Shown here: piece by piece, positions 11,196-23,624 of the stretch | Numbering within the stretch: position 1 is the stretch's first letter | Layout of the letters: each line of letters starts with the position of its first letter | Assembly (NCBI GenBank): GCA_026119935.1 | Contig: JALRMH010000006.1 | Location: 620,001-684,000 of the forward strand | Length of the DNA stretch: 64,000 bases | Origin: Endothia cerciana | Lineage: Eukaryota > Ascomycota > Sordariomycetes > Diaporthales > Cryphonectriaceae | Reading direction: 5' to 3' | Program-made: the position numbers and the translations under genes | Notes under the pieces: generated by a model | What the model was told of the DNA's origin: nothing | What the model saw: the letters and a program-made list of their open reading frames with translations, nothing else | Databases searched by the model: none

Positions 11196-12398
11196 TCAAT
11201 CCCTCATCTGCCTCACGTTCAGGTTGATCCTCTTGTTCTTCATCCAGCCCCGCCACTCCTCATACTTGCCATCCTCCGCAGGCCAGTCCTCCAGGTAGTC
11301 CGGACACGTCCCTTTTAGTACCTTGGGCACACCATGCCAGGCGTAGCGGGCCTCCTGCGTCATGTAGATAGCATCGCCTGATCTGATTCGCAGTAGCAAG
11401 TGCTCCTTCTCACCGTTGGCAGGTCTGTCCTCTTCGGACATCTTGCCGACATCATTGGGCGTAATCACTGTGCTGATATGTTAGTCCCAGGACGGCAGCG
11501 TGGCTGAGAGAGCGAATAAGACAAGAGGCTTCTCGCAAGGCTGACTTACTGAAGAGCGCGTCGCATCCCATACTCAGGCTCACCAGCCCCTTGTCCGTCT
11601 CCTCGGACACATCTCGGTGCATCATCATGGTATCCCCCGGCGTGTAAAAGTTCACAATGGCCGCCTGTGCCAACGTCTCCGGGAACAGCGCCTCAAGAAG
11701 GCCTGCGATGTCGGGGGGGAACTCGGGCGGCCTCTCTCCCGGATATACACGGTTTGTCCAGTCGTACTGGCCCCCCAGCGTGACCCAGTGCAGCCTTCGC
11801 TCCATGACCTGCTTGATGGAAAGGGGCTTGTGCACGGAAGGGTCCTTGGGGACGAACTTTGTGTCCGAGTCCGGTGGATAGGTAAAGAATGATAGGGGCT
11901 CATCTGCGGAGGCGCCCCTATCTGCGTAGGGCAGGTCGTAGTGTAGGTGCATATTGGTCTGGTGGTGAGGTTGGCTGAGATCCCTGTGTATGAGACGGCA
12001 CAGAAGAGTCCTCTGGACGCTTGGTGGTATTAGGTCCGGGACGATGAGAAGCCCTGGCGCAGTGTGAGCGGGCGCAATGATTATACTTCTCCTCGCCATG
12101 CCTATAAAATCCTGCTCTCACCTGGTAATATGGGATGATGATATATGATGGCATCTCGATCTACCCGGGGCGAGGACGAGTCGTCTTCAGCGAGATGGGA
12201 AAAGGCCTTCATTATTTTCTCGGCAGAGATGGTGCCTGCTTTTTGGAATTCGGCAGCCTTCTCGGGCACTGATAGGTCATCGATGTCACCGCCCTTGAGC
12301 AAGTCAACCCCATCCGTCCTCGAGTAGCCTCTCCATATTGCCCTCATGTGGTCTGACGGCTGCTCATGGGCATCCAACGTAGTGAGGTCGACCGTCAT
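11196..12398 (-). CDS. AlkB homolog 1-type Fe(II)/2-oxoglutarate dioxygenase
   Basis: Exons (minus): 12122-12398, 11550-12053, 11196-11467, giving 350 residues. Intron 1 (12054-12121, 68 nt) has donor GTGAGA, a GCTCAC branch site and acceptor GCCAG. Intron 2 (11468-11549, 82 nt) has donor GTAAGT. Splicing joins ILP to GLLIVPDLIPPS and LF to MITPNDVGK, restoring the family sequence. The double-stranded beta-helix core shows the iron ligands H-R-D in MMMHRDVSEE and the distal His in AWHGVPK, then the 2-oxoglutarate-binding Arg in RINLNVR. LHWVTLGGQYDW is typical of ALKBH1. Relatives oxidatively demethylate DNA or tRNA; the substrate here is unknown. The ATG at 12396-12398 is the first in frame after an upstream stop. 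Confidence 0.9.
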
Positions 12399-13470
12399 CC
12401 TGTCCACCTCCGCAGAGACACCCACTGTCAGTAACTAGTCGCCTCAGGCCCCCGCGTCTCCCGTAAACCTTTGCCTCTTCCTCAATGTGTGAGTGTGATT
12501 GCTAGGGCAGGAATTCCTGATGTAGTTTTGGCGCCTCCTGGTCCATCTTCTGGCCTGTCTCAACAAGTGTGCAGTGGATATATTGTAATGGTTGGGTTCT
12601 GGCAATCTCTCTTCCCAACCTGGAAAGATGACGAGACCACTGCAAGGAGGTCCTTAAATCGGGGCCCTCTTATCGATAGCGCCGTGGGAAGTGGCTGCTT
12701 CAGCCCCACCATCCCCCTGGAGACAACCAAACAGGGGCTTCCCCCAAAGTCCGGGCCCAAACTGTCCAACGACGCGTCTGGAAGTAAACCAGCTGTCGAC
12801 CGACCGCGTTTTTGTTTGCCCGCCAAACCATCCCTTTGCAACAACACAGTCTCATCTCGACTCCCGACAGTACCAAGTCCAGACGGCCACCGTCCCCTGA
12901 CGCCACGAATTCCCACGACCTCAGCGGTACGGTGCAGGCGACCTCGTGCACGAAGTCAAGTCGTTCATTTCGAGGCAGCGAGCCCAAAATAGTCGAGGGT
13001 TTATCTTCTCGCAGAAGGAGGGGCACGCAACACCACAACAACCAAGAAAAACAACAACAGGTATCGACAGGGCAATCGAAGGTACAGAGCCAGAATTTCC
13101 TTTGCTGCTCTTTCTTGCCAGCCTCTCCCACCAGTGTTTACCTCGAGGCTACGTACCAATACCCGGGACCAGGTCAGCCAGCCCAATCGGCCTCACAATT
13201 TGCAACAACAACATCGCGGCGTGTCCCTACTACAGCAACCAATTGCTCTAGCAGGCCTGGCCAGACAGCTTTCTGAGGCGATTCTAAGATTTTTGCGAGA
13301 GCTAGCACCATACGGCCATCACAATCTAGCCCGTCGGGGACAGGACAGACTTGATCAACACTTGCTTTCCAGCCAAGGACTTTCTACTCAGTTCTTCCAC
13401 AATGTATTTGTTTTGAACTGGTACTCAAGGTCTCTGGCTGACATATCCAAACAGGCCTCTTGACGTCAAG
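12399..13470. other. Divergent intergenic region between AlkB1-type gene and CDK1
   Basis: About 1.07 kb shared by two divergently transcribed genes. It must hold both promoters and the CDK1 leader. Overlapping ORFs (for example 12471-12992 and 12812-13276) have no recognisable content. A/C-rich sequence just before 13470 fits a 5'-UTR. No clear TATA box was seen. Confidence 0.5.
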
Positions 13471-14549
13471 ATGGAGAACTACCAGAAGTTGGAGAAGATT
13501 GGGGAGGGTTCGTTCTCCCTCACCTTTGACCAGATTGCAGAGTCTATGCGGTTCGCCAAGGCTAATCGCATTGCACAGGCACATATGGTGTTGTCTACAA
13601 AGCACTAGACCGTCTTCACGACAACCGGATCGTTGCCCTCAAGAAGATCAGACTCGAAGCCGAAGACGAAGGCGTCCCTTCCACCGCCATCCGAGAAATC
13701 TCCCTTCTCAAGGAGATGAGAGATCCCAACATCGTTCGCCTGCTCAACATCGTCCATGCCGACAGTCACAAGCTCTACCTCGTCTGCGAATTCCTCGACC
13801 TCGACCTCAAGAAGTACATGGAGGCCCTGCCCGTGTCGGACGGCGGCAGAGGCCGCGCACTGCCCGAGGGCACAAGCGACGAGCTCGCAACTCTAGGTCT
13901 CGGGTCTCAGATCATCAAGAAGTTCATGAGCCAGCTCTGCCATGGCGTCAGGTTCTGCCACTCCCACCGCGTGTTGCACCGCGATCTGAAGCCTCAGAAC
14001 CTGCTGATCGACAAGGAGGGAAACTTGAAGCTGGCCGATTTCGGCCTTGCGCGCGCCTTTGGTGTCCCTCTGCGCACATATACCCATGAAGTCGTGACAT
14101 TGTGGTACCGGGCTCCAGAGATCCTGCTGGGTGGCAGGCAATACTCAACAGGTGTCGATATGTGGTCGGTTGGATGCATCTTCGCGGAGATGTGCACGCG
14201 CAAGGCGCTGTTTCCTGGTGACTCTGAGATTGATGAGATCTTCCAGATCTTCAAGTGAGTTTCGCCATGCTCGCTGCGCCATGCCTTGCTAATAACGACC
14301 TATAGGGTCCTCGGCACCCCAACAGAGGAGGTGTGGCCTGGCGTTACGAGCTACCCAGACTTCAAGTCTTCTTTCCCCAAGTGGACTCGCAACGAGAAAC
14401 CCCTCTGTGAGAAGCTTGACCCCCACGGCCTGGACCTGCTGGAGGCCATGTTGGTGTACGACCCAGCAGGTCGTCTTTCCGCCAAGATGGCCTGCAACCA
14501 CCCGTATTTCGAGGACTACATCCCCAATGGCAACGGCTATTCCTACTGA
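13471..14549 (+). CDS. cdc2: Cyclin-dependent kinase 1 (Cdc2/Cdc28/NimX)
   Basis: Exons 13471-13507, 13579-14254 and 14306-14549 give 318 residues, the usual CDK1 length plus a small fungal insertion. Intron 1 (71 nt) uses a GTTCGT donor and splits the Gly-rich loop; splicing yields IGEGTYGVVYKA, which keeps the inhibitory Thr/Tyr pair. Intron 2 (51 nt) uses GTGAGT with branch GCTAATAAC. Seen in order are PSTAIRE (about residue 45), the HRDLKPQN catalytic loop (about 144), DFG (about 165), and a T-loop ending YTHEVVTLWYRAPE with the activating Thr. An insertion before QIIKKFMSQLC (about 80-105) matches filamentous ascomycete CDK1s. As CDK1 it drives G1/S and G2/M with B-type cyclins (family knowledge). 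The first ATG lies 37 nt before the donor. Confidence 0.97.
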
Positions 14550-16528
14550 ACACTCCGTCCTCGGTCTTTGGCAAACCACAACAGCACTTGACGGGCGAAA
14601 CCGCCAAATTTTCCTTTTCCTACTGTAGGATATACTGACGAGCAATGAAAGAGCACAACAATTTGATGATACCGATGCTCCTCCGAGGATACTACTAAAG
14701 CAGTCTCTCATGGACACTTACTGCAGCCCGCTGTTGGCTTCGACGGGCTCTTCTCTTTGAGGGTACAAACCACATCAATGGGGGCGCCAAAGGAGGGACA
14801 TCATATGGGCAGGCTGGATTGCATTTCAGGGCAGGAAAGGGGAGCATAGATGACCTTGTACAACTATACATGCATTTGCCTCCCAAATTTATGGATGCTC
14901 CTAAACTGCCTGCTCTGATATCTACCTTACCTGAGCCTGCGTCAGTCAGCAAGTCTGGGGATCTAAGGTGTTTCCTGGCACGAAATTGGGCGAGGGGAGC
15001 TTCTCATAGAGCAAGAAAATTGGTTCAGCTTCCGAATTCTTCTGCCTGACCTCCTGGCCCTCATCCCGTGATACCAGCGTTGGCGCATCCCAACGCAGTA
15101 CACGTGTTGTGCGCCCTCGACTAATCAGTCAAGTGCGATTCCATGTAGGGTGTTCAAGCCTGCGCCCTCCGAACATATCTTCGGTATTCAGAGGGTCTGG
15201 CTTAGCAGAGGGCGTTGAAAGGGGCTTCCCAAAGAGAAGTGTCCCTCGCAGCAAGTTCGGAAACTGGCGCCGACCAGAGGTCATCCGTTGTGGGGAGGGG
15301 GGGGGGGGGCGCATAAGGGAAAGTTCGGAGACAAGCACCACCTGGACAAGCCGTGCCGTCTTTTAATAGTACGACGTCCAGCCTCGTCTCATTCCCGCTC
15401 GCAGCACTGTAAGCTGACTAAAAATGTCAACCTGGCCCAGCTTGACCAATTTGTCATCGCAACCGAACTAATTTGGGATATTTCCGAAGACGGGCCCGTA
15501 AGCGAAAGTATGGGAGCATCACCGCTTTCTCCCACCGCAAGTCATCGATACACGGAATCGACTGGCCCGTACGCCTAGATAAGGGGTCCTCCATTCACAC
15601 CGGTGTCGATCGGTCAGTTTGGTGTATCCGCCTCGAGCCTTCCACCGAGAGAGTGCAGGGCTGACGAGGTAATATGGTGTGGAATCCCAACGATGCTAGG
15701 TACTCAGGAAACTGGTGGCTCGTCTGTCTGCCGAACGACACAGAGAGTCCCTCGGGATCTACCGAATGGGGAAAATTGGAAAGTTCTATTATCATCCCCG
15801 CCTGGGTAGGCACCAATGGAAGATGAAAAGGGCCCCATTCTGTTGAAGCCATTTTGTTCAGCAGCGGACGGATCAGTAATCCGTAAGATTAATCCCAAGT
15901 ATTGGACGGCAGGTCGTGTACGCCCTGTCATCCAAAGAGGATGTTTCCGGAGCGCTTACACATCGACGACATCCCATCCACCCGTGGGCATAGCAATTTG
16001 GGCCTCCGAGTCGGGGTTATCGACCGAGAGCCGGCTCAGATCGTGGCCAAGGGTGGCGGTCTACTCCATGGTAGCGTGTCCCTGGGAAACGCTGGGGACA
16101 TCTCATGATTTTGATCAGAGGACTTTCACTGCCTGGGTTACGCACCCCGCTTCGACGAGCTGCTGGAATGCAACGAGAGAGGCAATAAGGCGGCAGGACG
16201 CGAGAGGAAACCAACGTCAATCTGATGTTCTCCTGACGAAGATGAGATGATCACCTTTGCAGAAGGGCACATAGACATTTGGTGTCACGGACCTACAGAA
16301 GGGTGTGCATGCCAAAATGGAGAAATCTCGGAGTAACAACGCTCCTGGAGCCCTTTCTGTGGTGGTAGAGCTGGCTCAAGGTTCCTGTTGAGAGGTATAA
16401 ATATGATGAAGGGTCCTCGATCTTCTTCAAAACGTCGTCCCAGACCTCTCAGCTCAACACTTCCGACACCCATGCAACACACAGAACACAGCAACCACAA
16501 GTGGGACTGTATACTCATACAAGCAACA
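14550..16528. other. Intergenic region, CDK1 terminator side to GST promoter
   Basis: About 2 kb. ORFs (longest 15816-16250) are unrecognised and unsupported. A G run (15297-15309) lies in the middle. The right end holds a good TATA box for the next gene. Confidence 0.5.
16396..16404 (+). promoter_or_regulatory. TATA box of the glutathione transferase gene
   Basis: TATAAATAT lies about 130 nt before the start codon at 16529, a suitable distance for a fungal TATA promoter with a short A/C-rich leader. It suits an inducible stress or detoxification gene (inference). Confidence 0.55.
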
Positions 16529-17392
16529 ATGTCGAAGCCAATTGTCGTTTACAGTGAGTCTGCTTCCCACATCAGCCGTCAAGGAGCCGGCTAACGAATC
16601 CTCTCCCAGCTCATGGCGGCCCCAACCCGTGGAAGGTGGTCATGGTCCTCGAGGAACTCGGCATCCCGTATGAGACTGTACGTCTCTCCTTTCCGAAACC
16701 ATCTCCCACACGCTTGGCCACAGTGCCGCTGACCCGTCATCTTGTGTAGAAACTTTTGGGAAACCAAGACGTCAAGCAAGAGCCCTACACCAAGCTCAAC
16801 CCCAACGGCCGGGCGCCCGCCATCAATGATCCTAACACGGGCATCACCCTCTGGGAGTCAGGCGCCATCCTGGAGTATCTCGTCGACATGTATGACAAGG
16901 AGAACAAGCTCACCATCGCATCCTTCCCCGAGAAGTACCACATCAAGCAGTTCCTGCACTTCCAGATGTCCGGACAGGGCCCGTACTTCGGCCAGACTAC
17001 CTGGTTCCGGAAGTTCCACCCTGAGGACGTCCCCAGCGCCAAGAAGAGGTACGACGAGCAGCTCGTGCGCGTGGTCGGCGTGCTAGACGGGATCCTGAAG
17101 GACAAGACTTACCTTGTTGGCGAGAGATGGTGAGTTTACTATCTTGCCCAAAAGTCTTAGTTGTGGTGGCGCTATGTGGAACGGAACCGCCCTGGCTGAC
17201 GGATCTGCTTGCAGCACGTATGCCGACATCGCCTTTATTCCGTGGAACAACTCGTTCGACCTCATATTGGGGGACGATGTTGAGACACTTCTGCCGGAGA
17301 GCAAATACCCTAACTTTCACGCATGGCACAAGCGTCTCCTGGCCAGGCCTGCTGTCCAGGCCGCGCTAGCTCAGCAGGCAAAGAAAGCCTAG
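16529..17392 (+). CDS. Ure2-like glutathione S-transferase
   Basis: Four exons: 16529-16553, 16610-16677, 16750-17129, 17215-17392, giving 216 residues. Introns are 56, 72 and 85 nt with donors GTGAGT, GTACGT and GTGAGT. Splicing gives MSKPIVVYTHGGPNPWKV, then the thioredoxin-like fold with GRAPAINDP and the glutathione-contacting WESGAILEYLV (about residues 65-75). The alpha-helical C-terminal domain runs from about residue 90; it contains GQGPYFGQTTWF and the N-capping-type CTYADIAFIPWNN (about 155-170). GQGPYFGQ is characteristic of the fungal Ure2/GstII clade, which conjugates or reduces substrates with glutathione in the cytosol. Unlike yeast Ure2p, it has no N-terminal prion-like extension. 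The substrate cannot be told. Confidence 0.93.
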
Positions 17393-18475
17393 GGGCGCTG
17401 AGGAGAGGAAGCAAGAAGCCCTTGTCTTGTGTTTAGCATCTGGGAAAGGTGGCAGACATACCCCGAATGGCGCATACATCCAGATAGAATAGACGGTCCC
17501 AATCCGAACGGAGCCCTCTGGAAGCTGACCACATGGCGAGAGTGCACCGTGCTTACTCGTGATTGTGTGAAAGGACAGAGCAGAGAGCATGCTGCCCCGT
17601 TTCCCTGCGACACGTCCCAGGCTGTGGACGCGCGTCTGCATATCATGGAAAGTGAGGATTTAGACTACAATGTTCATTTGTCGGCAATGATTTACTTGAA
17701 CTGTATCACTAGAGTCTATTTGTCTATCCACGGTACTAAACTTACAATCCTTCCTTTCTTTCCCCCTCCTCCCCCCCTCCTCCCCCTTTATACCCCCTCT
17801 CCCTTCTTCCTTCTTTCGCTACCTAACAGTGCCTTTTAGAAGATAAAGCACTTAATGAATACAGAAATTAAGCCCTCTACCTGGCAAAACATGAGGCTTC
17901 GGTTTTAATCTATAGCCTTTGGAGTTGACAGGGTTAGACTGTAAGTGGGACTTGTCACCTTAACCGATGATCACTCATGTTGGACAGGAGCACAAATATT
18001 AGCAGAGGTGGACATGGTTTTGGTTTTTTTTTCCTTTCATTTCTCTCCTTTTGTTTTTGAGAGGCATGCCTGTACGACTACTTTGCGGTATAGAATATTC
18101 AATAGTGACAGAATACAAAAGAGGGGCCAAAGAGGAGATAGAGGTCGGTTGTAGGGGGAGGGAGAAAGGCGGAATTAGGATGCGCTAATTGTATCTCAAG
18201 AGGCTCTTCTATAGATGACTATCACACGAGTGATCAACCTACGGCTATGGGTGGTCGCCCGGTTAATCAATCGTACTGGAGAAAGTCCTACGAGGGAAAG
18301 TATATGTTACCTCGGCGTGATTCGCTTTTGCCTTTGCGAACTGTCCATTTTTCAAAAAAACTTCCGGGTCAAACCGAAGCTTTGTACGCCCCAACTATTA
18401 ATCTCCTTGCACGCGAGTCAAACGCCCGAGTGGCCTTCACTTTCCCTTGATATACTATCATATACTATCCTCAGA
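17393..18475. other. Convergent intergenic region (GST and SMP/C2 gene 3' ends)
   Basis: About 1.1 kb, visibly richer in A/T and with C/T tracts (around 17750-17820). It must hold the 3'-UTRs of both genes. No gene-like ORF: 18215-18784 partly overlaps the next gene on the opposite strand and is a shadow. Confidence 0.5.
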
Positions 18476-21400
18476 TTAGACCTCGGTCTCGAGGCTAGCG
18501 TCCTTATCCCCATGACGAAACAGCCCGCTGACGTTCCCCTTCAAGCCGCTCAACTTGCCCGCAACATGATCGACCTCCCTCGCGGCCCGCCACTGCATGA
18601 TTCCCCTATGTTTGCGGTGCAGCTGCTTGTGGTGGTCCTTGTAGTCCCTCAGGCTATTCATGATGCCCCTGGACCCGTCATCCTCGTCGTTGTGGCCCGG
18701 CGCCACAACATCCAGTGCCGCGGAGGCGGTGCCCTCGACAGGATTGTGCAGAATCTTCTTGGGTGCGTTGCCCAGCTTCTTTAGGTTGTGTAGTGATAGG
18801 GTGGAGTGGGAGTTGCTTCTCCCCTCTTCATTATCTGACGAAGAGCTTGAATCGTCGTCAGAAGAGGAGTCGTTGGTGTGGACCTTCAGCTTCTTCTTGG
18901 CCTCCTTATCGCCACTTCCCCTCCTTCCCTCGTTATCGCTCCCATGATTATTGCCATTCTCATCAGAGGAGGAGTCCTCCTCATCCGTCACGACCCCCTC
19001 ATCATCATCATCCTTGGCGAGGTTCTCATCCGTGATCGTATCAAGACACTCCATCACATCCCTCATATTTCCCGTCTTGCTGCCGGACGCGAAGTGCTTG
19101 TGGTACCCGGACAGACCTCGCCAGAACTTGAGTTCCAGTTCGACCTCCCCCAACGGCTGCTCGCCCTCGTCGAGCCCATGGTAATCATAGTTCTTCTGCG
19201 CCCGTGCGAGCCGATTCTTACCGCCCTGCCACACCTTGAGTGTTCGCACCTCGTTCTCCTCGTCCACGAGCTCCTGCAGCCAGAGCACCGCGAACGCAGG
19301 ACTCTTATCCCGACCGAGAGTGCTCTCACGGAATTCGAGGACTAGTGCGGAGGCATACCGCTTGCGTACCGGGAGGAACGCGCTCTCGCCCTCGCGGTTT
19401 TTGCGCTTGCCGAGCGACCATGTGCTGTCCCCGTTGCTGTACATCTTGGCCTTGCCCAGGCCGGTGCGAATCTTGATCCTGTTCCCGAGGAGCTTCTCCG
19501 GTAGCCCGCCAGACTTGGCGCGCACTGCACCGCGGGCCTCGAGCGTGCCGTAGTCCCACCCCAGCAGGTTCCGTGGCAGCTTCAGCTCCACGCTGCGCCA
19601 GACCATGCTGATCCTCGCACGTCCGTAGCCGACGCCGCCTACGAGCGGGTACACGTTGACGACCTGGCTCTTCTCGGCGAAGACTTTTTTCAGCGGCAGA
19701 TACACGATGCCGATGAGCGGGTCGTCCTCACGCTCGCGGGCGTCGCGCACCGCGATCATGATTTCCGTCGTGCGCCAGTCACGGATGAAGCGTTCGGTTC
19801 CCGCGTTGAAGAAGGGCTTGGAGTTCTTGGGCTTGGTGCGCGTGCGGTAGATCTTCTTGTGGTTGAGAATGATGTTGCAGTAGCTGTCCGGCATGTCGTC
19901 GCCTGTCTCTGTCTCGCCGTCGCCGTCGGAACCGTCATCATCGCCTTTGTCTTGCTTCTGAGCTTTTTGGATCTCAAGGCCGGTGATGTTGTGGATCTGT
20001 ACCGAGAGGATGCCGGACACGAATTCCTTGCTTGGTGTCGCGGAGATGATCATGTTGTCCTCGATCTCAGCGTAGTCCTGGACACGTTCCTGGTGCAGTT
20101 CGTCGTCATCGGAGCGCTTGCCAGCTTCTCGCAATTTGTTGGCTGCCAGTCCAGAGACATGCTGCCGGAGCTGGTCTCTAGTGCGAATGTTCTCGTCGAC
20201 AGTCTGCTTCTGAAGCTGCTGGTCTGTGATCCTGACCTTGGAGAAGTACCCAACGGACCACTGGAGTGAGCCAGGAATCTTCTCATCAGGATCCTGCCCA
20301 GTGAAGCGGTCCTCGCGGTCCTTCATCTTGTTATGCGTCTCCGGATTGTGCATCAACTCCTTCAGATCGACCTCCACCCGGCCGAGGTCATCATCCGCCG
20401 TCCACTTGTCCGAGTCCCAAAGCTGCAGCCGCAGTCTTTCACCGGCGTTCAGCTCTTCTGCCGTCACCAGAATTGCGGCATATTCATGCCATTCGGGGTC
20501 CTGAGATTCGGGGACAATGCGGGTGGAGGCGACCGTCTTGCCAAACTTGCCCCAGCCTACGGTGCAGTATGCATCGCTAGACCCTTGCATGGGCCCCATG
20601 CCACCATCGCCCTGCTTGAACCCGTGGGCAGACTTGATGAATACAAGGACGACGCCACGGCTACCGGTGTCCTTCTTGAAGTCCTCACCCATGAGCATGT
20701 CCTTGAGGTTGAGCGTCAGGCTCTTGGGTGCCACGTACTCGGCTAGTGCGGCATCAATGGCGGACTGGACGAAGGACGAGATCATCGGGACATCCATAAG
20801 GTTCGGGGCGTGCTTAGACAGCGGAACGCATGCCATGGAGGCCTTTGGCTGTCCGAGGAAGGTCAGGGTGCAGAGGCTGACAAAGGGAGGATCGGGCTGG
20901 GCACATGTGCAATCAGTTTCCAGCCTACGATATCAGTGCTGCGTGGGGAGCTCACCGTCAGTTGCAACCTTACCCGGAGGGTCGCAATGAATCCCCTGAG
21001 CTCAACCCAGACTGGAAGAGTCACGCCGCCGACCGAGTAAAACTTGAGGTAAAGGTGGGCATTCCTCGACTTCTCCTTGATGTTCTTTCCTGACGTCCGG
21101 CTGCGATATGCAAGCGCCAGCTCGAGGTTGACGAAATCGCCCTCCTCGGCCTCCATGCCTTCACGGATCGCGATCTCGGTCTGCTCATCCTGCTTGTTCT
21201 GCCCCTGCTTGTTCTGCCCCTGCTTGTTCTGCCCCTGCTTGTCACTCTTGCCCTGGTCTCCGCCATTCTCCAGGTTCTTTTCCCTGTCCTCTTCCGTGCC
21301 TTGCGCCTGCGCGTTCTCAGGGTCCGTCCGATCACTCTGTCCCTTCTTGTCCGGGCGTTCCAGCTTCCCACCAGGGCCGACGCTCTGGCTAGCCGCGCCC

Positions 21401-22243
21401 GAGGGCAGCCACCTGACGCCCAGGATGCGCAAGCTCTGGGTGCCCTGGCCCATGTCATCGATGCTCACCATCTTGACCACTTTGGGCAAAGATGCCTGCA
21501 TAATATCCTCGATCTCATCGATCAAGGATGAGAAAAGATCCGGGTTGACGAGCGGCCAGATCGAGGCGAGGAGGCTGTTGAACCACTGCACCGACTCCGG
21601 GAGCTCCGTGTCCGAGTCTAGGACGGCTTGCTCCTCGCGCCGCGAGGTCTCCCAAGTTTCATCGTCGACAATGTCGGCGACTTTCTTCGACAACCACTGT
21701 CCCATGCCCCATGCCGTGCCGACGGCGACGGAAATGAGGCCCGACATGCTCAGGACGGTCGACAACGACGGGATCCAGCGCTCCTGGCTCGACCACGAAG
21801 AGAAAAGGAACGGCACCGCCGCGGTAACACCGATAACAGTGAGCCCGGCAGTCACGGTGCGCGCATAGGCTCCTGCGAGCTCCTTCTTGAGGCTCCCGAA
21901 CTCGGGCGGCGGAAACAGCCTCTGGATACCATTGAAACCGCGCTGGATCGTCTCCTGCTCCTCCTTCAGCTGCCCGTCAGACTTGCAGGCCCCTTGCGGC
22001 CCCGTGGCGGTGGTGTGGTGCTCGCCGGGCTCAGGCTCGTTCTCTGGCGCCGACTTGAGGTCCTTGTCCGTCTGGTCGTGGATCACAAGAGGTAGATGCG
22101 TGACCGGATCCGTTACCTCACGCCCGCCGGTCTGGCGGGGCGCCTTTTTCATCGCCTTGCGCTTAGCCTTTGGATCGGTGGTGGAGGCAGCATGTTCGGT
22201 GGCGGATTTGTCGGGCTGTTGGCCGTCCTGGCCGTCCTGGCCG

Positions 22244-22280
<37 letters not shown>

Positions 22281-22680
22281 CACCTCCTTGTTTCTGGGCA
22301 TCTTGTCTCAACCCGTCCTCAACAGAATTAGGCCCGTCAAGCTGTTGGGCACCGTCCGCGCCCTGCCCACCCCCCGCCCGCCCCTGCTGCTGACCGGGGC
22401 TCACGACATAGTGCCTGTTGGTGGCCGGATACGGCTCGTGGCGGTGCTGTGTCTCGTCCTCGCCCCTGAAGATCTCCTTGACGGAGTCGAACGCCCTCCT
22501 CGGCTTGGACTCGTCCTCGGGCCCCTCCTGCGCCTCCTCGGTGGCCTGCTGCTGGCCCTGGAGCTGCCGCCTGTGCTCCCTGTAGCTCTGGATGGTGGGG
22601 ATCGGGTGTTTGCCCGAGTGAGGCTTCGTGTAGGTCCTTCGTTCTTCCTCGTCGTCGAAGTTCTCCCGTTTGTTGGACAT
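18476..22680 (-). CDS. SMP and C2 domain membrane-contact lipid-transfer protein (Mug190/tricalbin-like)
   Basis: Exons 20956-22680 and 18476-20896 with one 59-nt intron (donor GTGAGC, acceptor CCCAG) give 1381 residues. The N-terminus is disordered and Gln-rich, with a poly-Gln run encoded at 22246-22278. A hydrophobic hairpin follows (about 268-330, including TVTAGLTVIGVTAAVPFLF). An SMP-like lipid-binding domain spans about 360-650 (VQWFNSLLASIWPLVNPDLF; NLMDVPMISSFVQSAIDAAL). The first C2 domain is at about 650-780 and a second at about 865-1000. A conserved beta-rich segment and an acidic, Ser-rich tail end the protein. It probably sits in the ER membrane and bridges to the plasma membrane, as tricalbins do; fungal relatives are annotated as meiotically up-regulated Mug190. 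Three tandem copies of NKQGQ interrupt the SMP domain (about 480-500). Confidence 0.88.
21191..21240 (-). repeat. In-frame 15-bp tandem repeat (NKQGQ)
   Basis: Three 15-nt units plus a partial one encode KQGQN-type pentapeptides inside the SMP region of the C2 protein. The unit length keeps frame, so copy number can vary between strains without breaking the gene. Confidence 0.9.
22246..22278 (-). repeat. (CAG)11 repeat encoding poly-glutamine
   Basis: Eleven CAG codons on the minus strand encode a pure Gln run, next to three DGQ tripeptides, in the disordered N-terminal part of the SMP/C2 protein. Confidence 0.95.
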
Positions 22681-23624
22681 GTTTGCCCTTTTCACTTCTC
22701 CGGGCGAGTTACCACTCGAGGCAGTTCACGGCAACGAAGCTGGTCGACAGGAGGTCGGCTGGCAGGACCTGGTCTGTTTTTGAGGGACGAGTGAATTATC
22801 TGGGTGCAGAAGAAGTAAAAAAAAACATCCAGGGAGAAAGTCGTACACGCCACAATTGACAGCTGCCAGCCTCCTAGGCCATATCCCACCCTGTTAGGCT
22901 GTGACAGCTGGGTGGGTATGACGAACCCGCGTCACTCGCGTCCAGGGTGTGGACCGGCAGGATGAGGTCATACTGGTACAGTAAGTAGCCCATGGCCCCT
23001 GTGCATGAAGCTGCTGGCAGCAGCCTTGACCTGTCAGCTTGTGCTTATTTCTGGAACCATGTTCCTATGCCTTCGTAAACATCCGACTATTATCACATAA
23101 TTGGTGGGCCTCAGAGGTCGATCTCGACTCGAGAACTTGATTCTGGGTATCTATCGCTACAGCGTTTATTTGCTATATTTGGTTGTATTCGTCACGCAAA
23201 CCAAAGATTTCGCGCTGTCAATAGCCGGCCCGTGAGCTAAGTTGCAGGTGCAGTATTGTCAAGCCTTAGGTGGAGCCACTATGTTCAACGGTTTCGAGGA
23301 CGCTAGAGCTTCTGTAGGCCGGGCTTGGGACGAAAGATCACCAAGGAGTACTCGCAGTCCCACTGGGCGGCATGAACTCCTCTGACAGCTCCATTATAGA
23401 CTCACCTGTGGACAGGGGATCTTGGAAGAAGTGGCAAGTCTACCACGTACCCGTCAGATGTATGTCAAGTGATTGACTGTATATATCTGTGTGCGTGTGT
23501 ATAGTTTAGCGAAGCTGCAAAGCCAATACATACATAGAACCGTCCTGTCTTGTGTAAATCGTCATTGGAGGACGATGTATACCGTACTCCTTGCCATACC
23601 CATGCTACAGAACAAAACTGGTGC
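22681..23624. other. Intergenic region, promoter of the SMP/C2 gene
   Basis: About 940 nt between the start of the SMP/C2 gene and the stop of the ASCH-domain gene, both on the minus strand. It is less GC-rich than the coding DNA. No gene-like ORF and no clear TATA box. Confidence 0.5.

Noticed and set aside
12102..12121. 20-nt intron in the AlkB1-type gene
   Set aside because: It restores frame but is far too short. The 68-nt intron 12054-12121 uses the same donor, has a proper branch site and gives the conserved ILPGLLIVPDL junction.
18660..22794. Plus-strand ORFs across the SMP/C2 gene
   Set aside because: All are antisense shadows of GC-rich codons; the minus frame has continuous domain content.
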